DNA from: Owenia fusiformis
Taxonomy: Eukaryota; Annelida; Polychaeta; Sabellida; Oweniidae
Assembly: GCA_903813345.2 (NCBI GenBank)
Contig: CAIIXF020000001.1
Span: forward strand, 13,659,915-13,723,914
DNA length: 64,000 nucleotides
Reading direction: 5' to 3'
Each line of letters starts with the position of its first letter. The stretch's first letter is position 1. Made by a program: the position numbers and the translations under genes. Below the pieces are notes generated by a model. That model was not told the origin of the DNA, did not search any database, and was given only the letters and a program-made list of their open reading frames with translations. Positions 12,431 through 24,882 of the stretch are shown here, piece by piece.

Positions 12431-15400
12431 CCAAGGTTCAAAATGAGCCGCCATCAGAATAATAGTCATATTAGAGGTCGTATTACAGTTTCAGCGAGCA
12501 TATCCATTTGCATTGCCTCATAGTAGGTTCAAATTAATAGAATCATTTTGTTTTGATTCAAGTTCTAGTAATCTAGTGCTTATAGATTCATGTTCTGTTT
12601 ATCAACGGTCTATATGTTCAATATGTTTGACTCAGTTTTCGAGGAGAACAAGTCTGAATTGAAGATAACAGACAAGCATGTAAAATCTGTCCATAAATAT
12701 TGGTCAAAAACATTATCCTAGTAGATATCAAAATATGAAGAAAAGGCTAGAGTAAGCTATCTAGAAAGTAAATGAACTAAAAATGTTCCTAGTCCCAAAG
12801 CAGGTAGAAACTTACAATTGCAAAATGGGAAATGGCATATGCAATACTGGTAATGTGTGTCACATGGACTTCCTGAAATAAAGCTCTTTATCCATGGAAA
12901 TTGGGTTAACAGCCCTAGATCAAATGACAATACTCGTACAATATTTTGATTATTGTTGCTAAACAAGGATTTCCCATAACCAACTACTGTAGTTGAAACA
13001 AGCTTCATGCTTCAAATTTTCATTTTGACAAGAGTGAATTGGAGAATTTTCTGTCTTCATACCATTACCAAAACCAAAAAGAGAATACCCCAAGCTGGGC
13101 GAAAGAATTGTTTGGTGATGACTCAACAAAAACTTTGAATTTTGTCAAAGACATGAAAACATAGTTTTCTAGATCAAAATCTTTTAATAGATTATAAATA
13201 CAAGTATTTGGCAGTCTTTTGAATAGGCCAATGAAAGCAGAAGCTAGCCGTCAGCTGGCAATAGCTACACAGCTAGAAGTCATGACAAACAATGTCATTA
13301 TACACGACGTCGCTCCAGCACAACTTACGCTGTAGAAAAATCCTTGTCCAATGACAGGTACGTCAATTTTATTTTAAAAACTAAACCAAAATGGCTCTAA
13401 AAAAGATGAATGTTTTGATATAACATCAGATCTAGAAAAAACTTTCTGGAAGTTCACTAAAACAGAAACTTAGGTAAATTACATATACTTTTTGAAGTTT
13501 CAAAGTCACCTACATAGAAATATGAAGTATGGTCAAGGTTACCAGAGATTCTGAGAAATGATAGCAATATAGCTTAAGATTTCTAAATGGAAAGCAACTT
13601 TAATATTTCTCAAAACTGCGATTTTAAGCAATCGGATGTTTTGTCCATCCTTTAAAACAGGAGATTCAGTTAACTCTTAAACATGCAACAGAAAAGCAAA
13701 GTCAAGCATAGATCAATTTCTGTGTCACATATTGTTACAGGAGAAAAGGATTGTTCCCAGAGACTTGTTCTCTAACTAAACTCTTAATTTTAAATCTAAA
13801 CCTTAACCATTTAGTTGGTATGAATATTTCAAAATGGAAGACAATAAATTGGTAACTCTAAGAAACATGAAATGGCCAAACGATTACCGATGGTGAAAGT
13901 CCATGCTAAGGATGCTTATATGACCATAAGCACAGGAAATATCTCTGTTGAATGATATAACATCATTTGAGATCATTACTATGGACCTTGCTTCCCTCAA
14001 ACTCGTGAAAATACCATAAGCGCTATTGTGGAATATTTAATTTGGTTTTGAATCTTTTATTGATTCTCTGATGTCATTCACCTCTCGCCTATCCACTGCT
14101 CATGAACATGATTTCAAGTTAGTGAAATATTTGTTTCAAACCGAAGTTTCTGATAAATGGGGAAAAGCCTATTGTTGATTTGTTCCCATCATAAAATGGA
14201 GCTTTGTAGTTTTGTGATCAATACAATTGAGATGAACTTGAAGGCCTTAATAGAAATGATAGTTTCTATCAAAATTCTCGCAAAGATTTTGTAGAGATAG
14301 AATCAACCCTAGTCAGTAATCTTACTCAAGTTATTGAGATACTTTTGAATTGTACTTTAGTCTGTAATATGTATATTGAACCTCTACATTTATTGACACT
14401 TGCAAAGATCAAAGCAGTCCTACATGTATGCATTGATTGCCAAAATAACTCACTAAAATGAATATAAAATTTGATAGTGATTGGTCCAAGAAGACGAAAT
14501 TCAGAATACTAATAGTGTTATCCGAATCAATAATTACAATAACAACAAAAAGCAGCCTGTTTGGCTAAAGCTCAAGTCTGACGGGACAGTAGCTTAGGGG
14601 AAATAGATTAAACAAAAATTGTTTCATATGAATGAAAGCCATGGATATGGTACACGTGAAAGTATTCACAAAAACTTAGACAATGTTATATAAAATTAAC
14701 AAGAAAACCACCATAACATTATGTGAACAAAATGTGGGGAACGAGATGGCTAGAAATGTTAAAGGCAATGCAAGATCGTTCAGATACCTTTGCCACAGAT
14801 ATCATTATTAGCTGTATAATATCTTCCAAGGAATCAGAATTGAATGTCAGATCAAACCTAGAGAAATTTCTCGATGCCTCAAACTAGAAATAAGATTGGG
14901 AGATTTTTCCAAATTTAAGTTTTAAGGTCCAAATAAATAGATTTTGTCGACCAGTAGAAAATTAATATTTCAGGTGGAAACTAAACCCAGAAACTCTGGA
15001 AGTTGACATATTTATTCAGAATAAACAGTCAATAACTTTCCTCCAATTTCTTAAATCAGCCGATTACTCGTTAAAGTAATATAGAAAAATGCACAGATAG
15101 CTCTCATAGCCCCAATGTGGCAAATGGCTCTGCGGTATCTATGATTGTTGGAAATGTTGGTCTTTATGCCCATCTTATTGCCAAACCATATGAAATTATT
15201 AATATCTAATCTTACAGCCTTAATAAAAAAGCTAGATAACACTTATGGTGTCCAAATTATCATCCTCAAGTTTGAAACTAGAGGTTTCTGTGACAAACTG
15301 GCAATACATGTATGTTCATTAAATCAAGTAAAGAAAGTACTTAAATTACTTCCAAGGACCCCTGGAAAACATGGGTACGCTGCAAGTTCTAATAAACATG

Positions 15401-16250
15401 ACATTAATATTTAGCCTCTGATACAAATTTAGCCAATTTCCTAACTGAAATGTCAAATCAAGTATGATGCTATTCGTTTCTCGATACTTAAAGTCTGCAA
15501 AATCAGCATATAATGGAACCATAGATAGTCATAGGTAAGTCAATACCATATTCTTGTTGATTTTATGGAAACTTTTACAATGGAAACCCACTAAATAAAA
15601 TAAATGAAACTTGGGATGTGAATAAGGTTGTACTGTATCTCACATTGAACATTCGGGTCAGAATAGAAATCTCAACTGAAAGTACACAATTAGTCATGTT
15701 AATGTCTATTTCAAGCATGTATCCCAGGGTCTCTGAAATAATATGCCATTGGATGGTTATCAAAGACAGAATGTTCAACACATAAAATTGGGGTTCCAAG
15801 ATTTTTTTCATGAGAATCCATTTAATGATGTTGTACTAGCATTTAGAAAATACCAGAAACATCTGAAACAAACTACTAGTAGTAGAAGGAAATCATAAGA
15901 AGGAAGTTTAAATTATCCTTGTCAAATGTCATGCGATGCCATGCGTGTACATATCCAGTAAAACATCTCATATACATACACATTAGCAGTTTCGATAACA
16001 ATACATAAAGATTTCAATTTTATAGAATAATAATAATAGATAGATATTTAATAAATACATTTAAGTACATTTGAAAGACATATTTAATCAGGTATGCAGT
16101 AACACAGTACCATAAACTTGAACATTTGATATATCTATAAACCAAGTCATGGGAAATGCAAATCTCTGAATGCTTTAAAACAATTTTACAAACTGATAAA
16201 CTGATAAAGGAAATTAAAGGTTTTAGATCAGTTGTTCTGAGGTTATTTAC
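12431..16250. other. Interior of the large transposon, no intact ORF
   Basis: No ORF above about 90 codons. A few plus-strand fragments look like decayed coding sequence (for example around 13210-13330 and 14040-14180), interrupted by stops, but I match them to no family. The element therefore seems non-autonomous or dead. Confidence 0.5.
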
Positions 16251-16296
16251 TTTAAACATGCAATATGAACTCTTAATAAGATGAGTGTAATAGAAA

Positions 16297-16941
16297 TTTT
16301 ACAATTTCTTAAGAATCTCGCTAATGAAATTATAATTTTATTAACGAGATCTTATTAAGAGTTCATATATTCCCTCCTCGCCCACCCAGTCGTTAATTGT
16401 CACTAAAACACAGTTTTGTTTTATTTCAGAACATAACCACAGACAACTGAGTTATGAAGGATAGAATTAACATTCAACAATCTTCATCAAGTCAAATATA
16501 ATGTATCTGTATTTTTACACTCTCAAAGTTGTCGTGAAACTTTTTAAAGTTTAAATCTCACAAACAGTGATAGGTTTATATCCTATACTACACAAGGACT
16601 TTATTTTAACTTTGCATCCCACAAAGATTTGGGGATAAATTGGACATCTCACAAGCAGTAGATGTATTTGTTTTCTTTGTCAAAGAATTCACTGAAGTTT
16701 ACTCATAGTAAGGTGAGTTTTCAATGGCTTCAGAATTTTAAGTTGGCATCTAAGCAATAGACCTAGTTATCGGTGCATATACATGTCCACTCAGCTGTAC
16801 TACTCAGTTTTAATTTATTCAAATTAATACTACTAACAGCTGGAATCCGATAATAAGGGTTATTATGCAATATGAACTCTTAATAAGATCTCGTTAATAA
16901 AATTATAATTTCATTAGCGAGATTCTTAAGAAATTGTAAAA
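16297..16941. repeat. 72-bp perfect inverted repeat pair
   Basis: 16297-16368 and 16870-16941 are reverse complements with a 0.5-kb spacer. Each contains CTCGCTAATGAAATTATAAT and GAACTCTTAATAAGATC or their complements. Part of the spacer (16744-16869) is the inner portion of the large transposon's right TIR. Confidence 0.85.
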
Positions 16942-16944
16942 ATA

Positions 16945-17919
16945 TAAGAGTTAGCTGACGTTTGGGAGTCTGACTTACCTTCTAAAGGTTAGAACCCGAA
17001 TCTTAATGAAACCATATCACCTTTGTTGCGTCGATGATGATGCATAAACACAGCATTTGATAGAAATTACAGTTGGGGACATAAATAAATGACAGGTGGA
17101 TTTGCTGAAGTGAGGATTTCCCATGTTAAAAATAAGAGAATTTACAAGAGGCCATACATCAGTGGATGAGATTATACAAAATGTAAAATATACAAATTTT
17201 AAGGGATATATATCTAGACAATATTGGAAATTATGGGCTTTCAGACCACCATAATTAGGAAATGGTGATCGAAAATCGACCTGTCATTTATTTTTGTCCC
17301 CAACTGTAGTGTAAATGCTTTTCCGACTTTTTCATTTTTCATCAATGTTGACTTCCGGGAAGGCGTTGTAGTTATCACGAAATAACGCATTGACCCTTGA
17401 ACTTTGTTGACGTGTCAACCAAGCATGTCTGGTGTGAAAATTAAAAGAATATTAAGCAATGTTCTACATCCGCCAAGCTAAGTGAAGTAGCCAATATTTA
17501 AAATTACCAATTTCAAGTGAAGTACGCAACGAACGAAACTGCGTGATCTGCACTCCCACTATTGGTCTGAACGAAATGCTACGTAGAAATATGAGCCGTC
17601 TGCTGTATTAGTCGATTAATAGAGTAAGACCTGTTGGTGATGCTTTATAATTTAGACCAAAACATTGGAGAACAAACGAACCTGTAAATCGTGAAAACAA
17701 CGAACAAATATTCGGTTTTCACATATGTTCGGTAATTTTTCGTATTGAAACTTCTGGAACTTACAAGGAAATCATTCATTTTCATGGTCAATGATTTACC
17801 TCTTGGATGTTGTGGCAAATGCTCCATGGTTGACGGAACAAATGTGATATGGTTTCATTAAGATTCGGGTTCTAACCGTTAGAAGGTAAGTCAGACTCCC
17901 AAACGTCAGCTAACTCTTA
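16945..17919. mobile_element. 975-bp TIR element nested in the transposon's right end
   Basis: The ends are TAAGAGTTAGCTGACGTTTG and its complement, flanked by TA on both sides (16943-16944, 17920-17921). The inverted arms extend about 80 bp through GGGAGTCTGACTTACCTTCT. The TA duplication suggests a Tc1/mariner-type non-autonomous element. A 60-codon ORF (17645-17827, minus) is unrecognised and probably not a gene. Confidence 0.8.
17068..17308. mobile_element. 241-bp MITE nested inside the 975-bp element
   Basis: TACAGTTGGGGACATAAATA at the left and its near-complement ending TTTTGTCCCCAACTGTA at the right form about 30-bp TIRs. With TA read as the target duplication, the element begins CAGTTGGGG, as in Tc1/mariner MITEs. 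Confidence 0.85.
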
Positions 17920-17965
17920 TATTTAGCATGTTAGCGACGAACTCAGGCCATGAAAAAAAATAGTA

Positions 17966-18044
17966 GTCACCCGACCCCCCCTCTCTATATAACAATATAA
18001 TAAATATAGCTTTATTATATTGTTATATAGAGAGGGGGGGTGAC
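17966..18044. mobile_element. 79-bp palindromic MITE
   Basis: GTCACCC..GGGGTGAC, flanked by TA on both sides. Inside, CTCTCTATATAACAATATAA pairs almost perfectly with its complement, so the whole element folds as one hairpin. It interrupts the terminal CATGAAAAAAATAGTA|ACTCCCCGTG sequence of the large transposon. Confidence 0.88.
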
Positions 18045-18175
18045 TAACTCCCCGTGGATAATATGCTCTGACAAGGACAGTGACAGTGAGTGACATACAC
18101 AGACTCGACAGAGACACACATGCTATCTATTGCAAGACTTATGCCTGGCACAACCATCTCCATGTTATTGGACCG

Positions 18176-18368
18176 CAGGTCCGTAGCCTGGGGGGTTCGG
18201 GCGAACCCCCCCCCCCCCCCCTAGCCAAAATTTCTATCAAAATCATGCAGTTTTACACCATTCTGACTATTTTTTGAGTGATTTTTGGCAAAATTTGCCA
18301 AAGTGAACCCCCCCTAGAATGTTTTGGAAAAGTGAACCCCCCCTTGGAAAATTGTGGCTACGGGCTTG
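18176..18368. mobile_element. TIR element, CAGGCCCGTAGCC family, copy 2
   Basis: Begins CAGGTCCGTAGCCTGGGGGG and ends TGGCTACGGGCTTGG. It contains a C15-class run and AAAATCATGCAGTTTT, as in the copy at 40199. More diverged ends suggest it is older. Confidence 0.8.
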
Positions 18369-18389
18369 GCTCCTTGATGAGATATTGCA

Positions 18390-18665
18390 TGATTTCGTCA
18401 GGATTTCATCTAAAATTAAAACAAAATGGCTCCAAGAAAAATGGCAATATTTGAAAACTGGACGAAATGTTGTTTATGTCTGACATTAGTAACTGGCTCT
18501 AAATTCTAAGTTAGCGATCCAGAAGATGTGAACTAATACATTGATGACTTCATATGTGTTTTAGAATTTTTGGTGAGTAATAAGACCAAAACTCGCAATT
18601 CAAATTGTGATGTGGAAAAATGGCGGACATTTGATTTCAAATTTTATGATTACAACATGACCCGT
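18390..18665. repeat. Dispersed repeat related to 59470-59760
   Basis: The ordered phrases GAATTTTTGGTGAGTAATAAGACC, AAATGGCGGACATTTGA and ACAACATGACCCGTTAT match GGAATTTTTCGTTTGGAAATAAGACC, AAATGGCGGCTATTTGA and ACGACATGCCCATTTAT in the TIR element near 59.5-59.76 kb. Boundaries were not determined. Confidence 0.55.
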
Positions 18666-18972
18666 TATACATGCAGGAATTTATCTTTGGACGAAGGCCA
18701 CGATACAGTGGCCTTAGAAGAAGGTAACGAGGAACAATTCTAAATTCTCCGATTTGGTTCATTATCTGACCGATACAGCCCTGTGGATATGGATAAGAAT
18801 TTGATTCTTTGCATGGTATTTCACAGAAAACTTGATTTTTCCAGTCAACCATCTCATTTGTCACTCTCCTTGACACCTTAAAGATCAGAAACTGGTGTTC
18901 GTTGTGGGGATTTCCACTTGTGAAATATGTTTGAAATTCACAAACTTCTGCCTTTGCACTTAAAGATATCAT
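18637..18972 (-). CDS. Uncertain 111-codon ORF
   Basis: An open frame with protein-like composition, including cysteines and YPYPQGCIGQ, but no family that I recognise and no convincing splice context. Its 3' part overlaps the dispersed repeat above. It could be an exon, a decayed element ORF or chance. Confidence 0.2.
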   Translation of the reverse strand: MISLSAKAEVCEFQTYFTSGNPHNEHQFLIFKVSRRVTNEMVDWKNQVFCEIPCKESNSYPYPQGCIGQIMNQIGEFRIVPRYLLLRPLYRGLRPKINSCMYNGSCCNHKI

Positions 18973-20000
18973 CTAATATACAAAATAATTTGAATTCCCT
19001 GCAATTTCATGTTATTTCAAATTAAGCTGTTGCTTGCAGAATTAATCGCTGAATTAGGGATTTTATGTAAAATTTGGTGCAGAATTTGCATTTTTCTCAT
19101 GCATAAAACTATTATGTGTGTATTATCTCCTGGTTGCTGAATTCTCACTCAATTATTGGAGCCATTGGATGAATATACTCCTCCACTATCATTTTAGTTT
19201 ACAGCATGGAACATTCAGGCACCGTGGGTTAAATCCAGGCGCAAATTTTCGTCCGTCTAACATAGATCTTCGATAGTATCTATTACGTGCTGCAATCAAG
19301 TAGACATCTTCCATGCAGATACATACCACGCACCTCAAAAATAAATTTCCTTTAGTGTGCAGAGCTTGCCATCAGATTTATCTGCACCAAACATACCCAA
19401 ACCTTCTTGGCAGTCATCACATACTTTCACCAGCAGTCCACTAGTCTATTCCTTGAAGTTATCCATTTACTGGAAATCATGGTTGTTATAAACATCAAGA
19501 TGTTCTAACAGTGCTGGCAAACAAGAATGCTGGGAAAGAAGTCTATTCATTTTGAGCCTGCGCGAAAAACCGAACCAGAAACCATACCTCGCACAAATTA
19601 CCTCTACTCCACTGTTATCAGTTTAGTCTTGCTTATCAGTGCAGTTGTTGGCAGTACTTTTCTAATATGGGAAACTGTTTCTACCTTACAAATATCATTA
19701 GTGGCAATAGGTGTAAAGCCTTTACTTAAAGTTGTGCCTCTCTTGAGAAAGCAATCATGGGTTGTTCCGTTTTGACACACAGTTAACCCCTTTAGGGAAT
19801 AAGTGATTCCTTTGGGGTTTTTAAAGATATCCATTATGGGGTGACCAAAATTAGCTGAAAGCAATGGATCACATGAGTTTTCCGTATGGGAAAATAACAT
19901 GGGAAATTGTTTTCCACTTTATCTAAAAGGAATCACTTTAGAATATTGATTAGAACACTGGAAGTCATATGCGTTAAATTACTCCCGCTCAATAACAATT
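18973..20000. other. Gene-poor stretch
   Basis: No confident gene. A segment at about 19745-19940 contains AGTGATTCCTTTGG and AAGGAATCACTTT as inverted copies, suggesting a degenerate TIR element. Frames of 80-98 codons are open on both strands across it and are not convincing. Confidence 0.45.
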
Positions 20001-20071
20001 ACCATGGTGGCCTTGCGTCAGAATCATTGCCTGCCACGTGGTATGTCGTGGTTTGAATCCCGGCTTTGCTT
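20001..20071 (+). pseudogene. tRNA-Gly(GCC)-like pseudogene or SINE head
   Basis: GGTGGCCTTGCGTCAGAATC..GCCTGCCACG..GTTTGAATCCCGGC follows the order of a eukaryotic tRNA-Gly: A-box region, anticodon loop with GCC (20033-20035), and a B box close to GGTTCGAATCC. The acceptor-stem halves do not pair, so it is not a functional tRNA. Confidence 0.6.
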
Positions 20072-23000
20072 ACTTTGTTTTTAAACTAAATTGTTGTTTT
20101 TTGATTTTATTCAGAAAAAAAACAATTCATAACCAAGTCAACTTAATATTGAAGCATTAATCATGTTGTCAGGTGTATAAAGATATAAGAATAATATATG
20201 TCCAAATATTGCTTTTTAGAGCAATGTCAGCCTTTAATAAAGTGCAAAGAATCACGGATTTGAAGAAATGGATTAGAATTTTCTATTGGCCATGAACTTG
20301 AGGATATCTCTATCTTTTATGTCTTTGCATTGTCTAAATGCCTCATCCTAATTCATCCACCAGAGAAAAATTATAAATTCTCTCGAGTGAAATCTCATTA
20401 ATCAATGATTCAATCATCTAAAACATGCCTGTTTCAAGATAAGATGGTTAGGTGTCTTTTTAACATAGTAGTTTTAAATTATAATACATGCTCTGGGCTA
20501 CTGCCATGCTTCTTCATCAGCAGTCCCACTCATCCTTTTGGGAGTTGAACTGTGAGTCATGTTACCATTTGGTGGTGAAAACTGCCACATTTGAATGGTG
20601 CCATCCTTGGTCCAAGGGTATTCCAATATGTTCCATGAGCTGGGACAGTGAATACCTGATCTGGAAGAATGGAATTATGCCACTTGAATTGGTTTCTCAA
20701 ATTGATTTGTAATTCTTTCTGTTTAACTAAAAATTCTTACCCATTTCTTCATGTCAATGAGAAAATATCCTGAACAACCACATGCCTAAAACAATATGTA
20801 TGTTACCTACTTAATATAACCAGAATTCAATGAAGTTTGGGGATATAGAAAATGTCTCTGACTTCATCCATCTATATGTCCATTTGTCCATCCATATGTC
20901 TATCTGTCTGTCCGTCTATCTGGGCAATAACTCAGATACTGTTGGCCCAATATTGTTGTTCATCCTATGCCACGTAGAGTTTTAGGGAGATAAGTTGGTA
21001 AGATATATCCCGTATCCTGAATTTGAGGTTTCCATATCCAGAACCTCCATATCTCCCGCCATATCTCCCACTCCGGTGCATATCTTCCCGCTTCTGGTGC
21101 ATATCTTCCTGCTTCCGGTAATGCAATAAAATGACTTTGCATATGAATGATTTGTTTATTTTTACACCTTGTACTATTGAAATGGACATTTGCCCCTGAA
21201 AACTCTACTTGGTATAGGATAAAGCAGTTATGTACGGTCGGTTTGGATATGAAAATATCGTGAGATATGCACATCTACCTTCGGTCCCTACGGTCCCTCA
21301 GGTAGATATGCATATCTCCCTCTGGATAAACCCCATCAGTATCCAAAACCTCCCAGTACATAACCCTTATATATTTTAGACACATATGCCCTGTGTGAGT
21401 TCAAGTTCTGCTTAAAAGCTGACATCAGAAGACAAAATAAAATCACAGAATTATGATTAATTGGCAGATTTATTCTTTCATAAACACATTTATTCCATAT
21501 ACTTCTGCAATGCTTCAATTTCAATATAAAACTTAAAAACATGATTATAATAGTGTACAAACAATTTGGGATTGATGTGTAAAAGTAGTAAGGGTAGACC
21601 ATAATATCATGGTTAGCCCTTAACCTTTACAGAAAAGCTATGGGAAAAGTATTTTGTCCACAAGCACCATGAGGACCCCACTATACAATGAGCTTACTAA
21701 ACTGTATCATAGCTAAATTGCAAAGGGATACATGTTAAGTGAGTGGGGTCCCTCATTCAGTCAATGCTACCACAAGCAATTTCTTACGTATATAGATAAG
21801 TTTAATTTTACCTTCTTGGTCGGAAAAAGATTATAGGGCTTCTAGGAACAGTCGGTTCTGACTCCAATTGTACCCCCCACCCTCCAAATAGTCGACCGCT
21901 GATTTTATAATGTATATTTTTTATAATTGTTACAGCATATTGAACTCTACAATGGCAGACTGAACACTGGAAACTTCATGTCACACATATCATCACTACT
22001 AGAAGTACATAGCTCATTAACTAGAGAATAATGTGCTGGATTTACAATAAAGCACAAGTACAAAGGCACTGGAATCAAACGAACATGTAAGTTTTTACAA
22101 CACACACATTTGGACCAAAAAGGAAAGAATACTGTATCCTCCACAGTCAATTGCAGTTTGATGTGGTCAACCCAAATCAGCTTACAATATTTTTCTTCTA
22201 TAGTTTAAACAATAGAAACTGAATCATCCTGATGAAAGTGAATGCGGTTCAAAATGCTACATCTGATCTGTACTATACTGTATGTGCAATTTTTGTTCAT
22301 TTTGTGTAATCATGACCCTGACATCTTTTAACAATAGGTTTAGCTTCATATTCAGCTGATCTGGTATAATTCATGAATTTCAAACATTCATGTTAATCAA
22401 CTTAGAAAGAATCAACTTAGTTAATCAACTTAGAAAGAATATCAAAACTGACTTGGGTTGCCTAAATCAAACTGACTATGTTATTCTCTGTGTTATTTGT
22501 CACTTAAAAGACTAAACAATACAATACATCAATGGGCGGGATAAATAATTTGACATGACAGGATCTAGAAGAACGCAGATATGCAAGCACCATACTACGT
22601 ATCCTCTCTATTCATACAATGCTACACTTGAGTCATATACAACTATTAAACTCATTGGGGTGACATCTTTCAATATAAGTTTTTCTTTATTTTTATCTTT
22701 GTGATTCACAAGGAAAGGATGGTGTTGTCTTTTCAATGAAATCTTTAAGATTGATACAAGTTAAATAATGTATGTTAAAAGTTTTTAGGCATATTTAGTT
22801 AATGGTCTATTTTTCATTAATATGAAGAAATAGATAGGAATTGTTTATAAAACTTGTCCCTTGGTTTCAATCATTAGGTAGACATAAAAATACCATTCCA
22901 AAACCTTTTAAATTCTCAATAAACTTATATTTAAATGTTGCCATAAAAGTATTCAAGTTTGTGATCACTCTTAGTTTTTACTTAATGAGAGAAGTTGGCC

Positions 23001-24520
23001 TTTTAAAACAATTGATACTTCATTGTAATGATGACCTCAAAGGAATATGATTGCTTCTGCACAGAATGGAGAACAAATTGTCAAGATGTCATAAATAATG
23101 AATATGACAATGACAAAGATGATAATCGTGTAGAAGTAGTGTTTGACCTTGAGGCTCTTGAGAGAATCAAACACATCTGGTTCGCTTATAGTCATCAGCG
23201 TTATTTGTTGATTTTGAAATATGAGGGAAGACTTCAGGACAGTGATGGTAAACAAGGATAAGAAATGAACAAAATAAACATAAGAAGTATACACATATAC
23301 CTTTCTCCTTTCAAATACATCACTATTATATGGGTATAATTCAGGGAGGACTCTGGAACATTTGCTTTAAAACATACAGTATCAATGGCAACCTTTTTAC
23401 AAATATTATCAATGATATTTAAATTTTGGTTTTAGTTTGTACAACAGTTTGCAATTGCTGTGGGAAGTAAATATTGGCTGAGAGGTTTGATTTGGAAAGT
23501 ATACCATGGCACAGTTATTGGGTGTCTGTTTAAAACTGATGTGATGTCATCCCTCTGCAACATTATTTGTTCTTGAGGACAGAAATAGATGGCAGGTAAT
23601 TTTACATTTTTAGATTGTTAGATGACTCAAATGTGAGTAGGTAGTTACCAGTTTCACCACCAGGTGGTTCGTTAGGGTCAGATAGCATGGCGTGTGTAGT
23701 AGAAAGTTCCCTTTAACTTAATATTTATCTGTTTTAGTGGTTCAATTTTCATATCACCCTTAAGTATCAAATAGTTATGCAAATTAAGATATGTCCAGTA
23801 AAAGAAAACGTTATCTGTCCAATGCAAGAAAAGATACTTAACTTTGTCTATGAGGAATATCCCCGAACTAGAAATCACATTATCAAAAAAAAAATTTTTC
23901 AAAGTTGATAAACAATTTACGAAACCATATTTCTAGATGTTCTTTTACTTGTGGATTTCAAATATGCCATCACTTTGGCAGAATTTTTAATATTTAATGA
24001 TGTAAATCAAGATTATACCTACGCGCATCTAGTCTATTTGACTCTATACATGTTTTGTCAAAATTTGTACTGTTGAATTGAGAGGCCGAGGGAGTCGCAA
24101 AGATTACCACCATGACACAGTTTTGATTAAAACAAAATGTCATTTTTGATTGTGTACCAATCTGATTTTATCTTATGAAATCATAATAAATGCTTACTAA
24201 AATTACATTTTTGCAATCTCATAACTAAAAGCAATATGTTATGTGTCTTTCTAAGTAGAGTCTAGGGTGCATTTATGACACAACTTTACTTGAAAGCTCT
24301 TTGTTTGCTAAATGATAAATACTTTAAGAATGAACTAAAAACAATCATAAATACATTTGTACATACATGTACAAAACATATTGGACACTGTGTACATGTA
24401 TTACATAAACAGGCTATCCTACCGGGTTTAATACTTATGTCATTTTATGGTTGACAGTTTGATTGGATGCAATATTTTAATTCTGTATTGTACAGAGTTC
24501 ATTGTTTAGATAGCTTGTAG
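20072..24520. other. 4.4-kb gene-poor stretch
   Basis: Mostly AT-rich. 20480-20712 is somewhat richer in GC and open on both strands (74 codons plus; on the minus strand 50-odd codons ending at a TAG near 20495). 20860-20930 is a TCCATCTATATGTCCAT-type simple repeat. 21010-21130 repeats CATATCTCCC/CATATCTTCC. A plus ORF at 23028-23261 (77 codons) is unrecognised. No gene is claimed. Confidence 0.45.
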
Positions 24521-24705
24521 TACTGTAAAACCTGTATAAGTGGAACAGCTTCGGTACCTCATATTACTGTGTCACTTGGGATGTATTCCACAAACAAATG
24601 CTCATTTAACATTAGATCAATGGGTAACAGGATTTGAAAAGTGGTATGTAACACTTATTGTGGGGTTCCACTTATAGAGGTGTTCCACTTACAGGTTTTA
24701 CTGTA
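24521..24705. mobile_element. 185-bp MITE, TACTGTAAAACCTGT ends
   Basis: Begins TACTGTAAAACCTGTATAAG and ends CTTACAGGTTTTACTGTA, flanked by TGTAG on both sides (24516-24520, 24706-24710), a 5-bp target duplication. Inside, GTGGAACA and TGTTCCAC continue the inverted repeat. A related copy is at 44835-45014, and a third begins at 63829. Confidence 0.88.
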
Positions 24706-24882
24706 TGTAGTTTTGCATCAAACCTCCTTCCAAATATCTTCTACAGTTCATTAGAGAAGAGGTTCTATGCAAGACTAGTTATATGCAGCAGTTTGTTGAA
24801 ATCCTATTCCATTTCAAGCGGTCAGTTTAAGCAGGACTGTCCATGTTATACCATACAAACAGTTTTCCTTAGGAAGGTTTCA

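Larger units (their letters stand above)
11694..18056. mobile_element. 6.36-kb DNA transposon with 8-bp target duplication
   Basis: The left end reads CACGGGGAGTTACTAT and the right end is its complement, ATAGTA..TAACTCCCCGTG. The 8-bp GATAATAT occurs immediately outside both ends (11686-11693 and 18057-18064), which is a target-site duplication. The inverted ends continue inward: 11737-11899 matches, in reverse complement, 16744-16890. The right terminal region is broken up by later insertions (16945-17919 and 17966-18044). An 8-bp duplication and CA..TG ends fit hAT- or P-type elements, but no transposase was recognised, so the superfamily is open. It lies about 260 bp upstream of the inferred MTHFR 5' exon. 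Confidence 0.85.

Noticed and set aside
12137-12462. Three overlapping ORFs of 79-97 codons on both strands
   Set aside because: They are frames held open by the 21-bp minisatellite.
11694-18056. Polinton/Maverick identity for the large TIR element
   Set aside because: The duplication is 8 bp rather than 6 bp, the ends do not begin AG, and no polymerase, integrase or capsid-like ORF is visible.
19999-20073. Functional tRNA-Gly gene
   Set aside because: The acceptor stem cannot pair and several conserved positions are lost.
20488-20712. 74-codon plus-strand ORF and opposing minus-strand frame ending EEAWQ-stop
   Set aside because: Somewhat higher GC hints at coding, but strand and splice context are ambiguous and no family was recognised.
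23028-23261. 77-codon acidic plus-strand ORF
   Set aside because: No recognisable domain, no convincing acceptor, and an equally long antisense frame.
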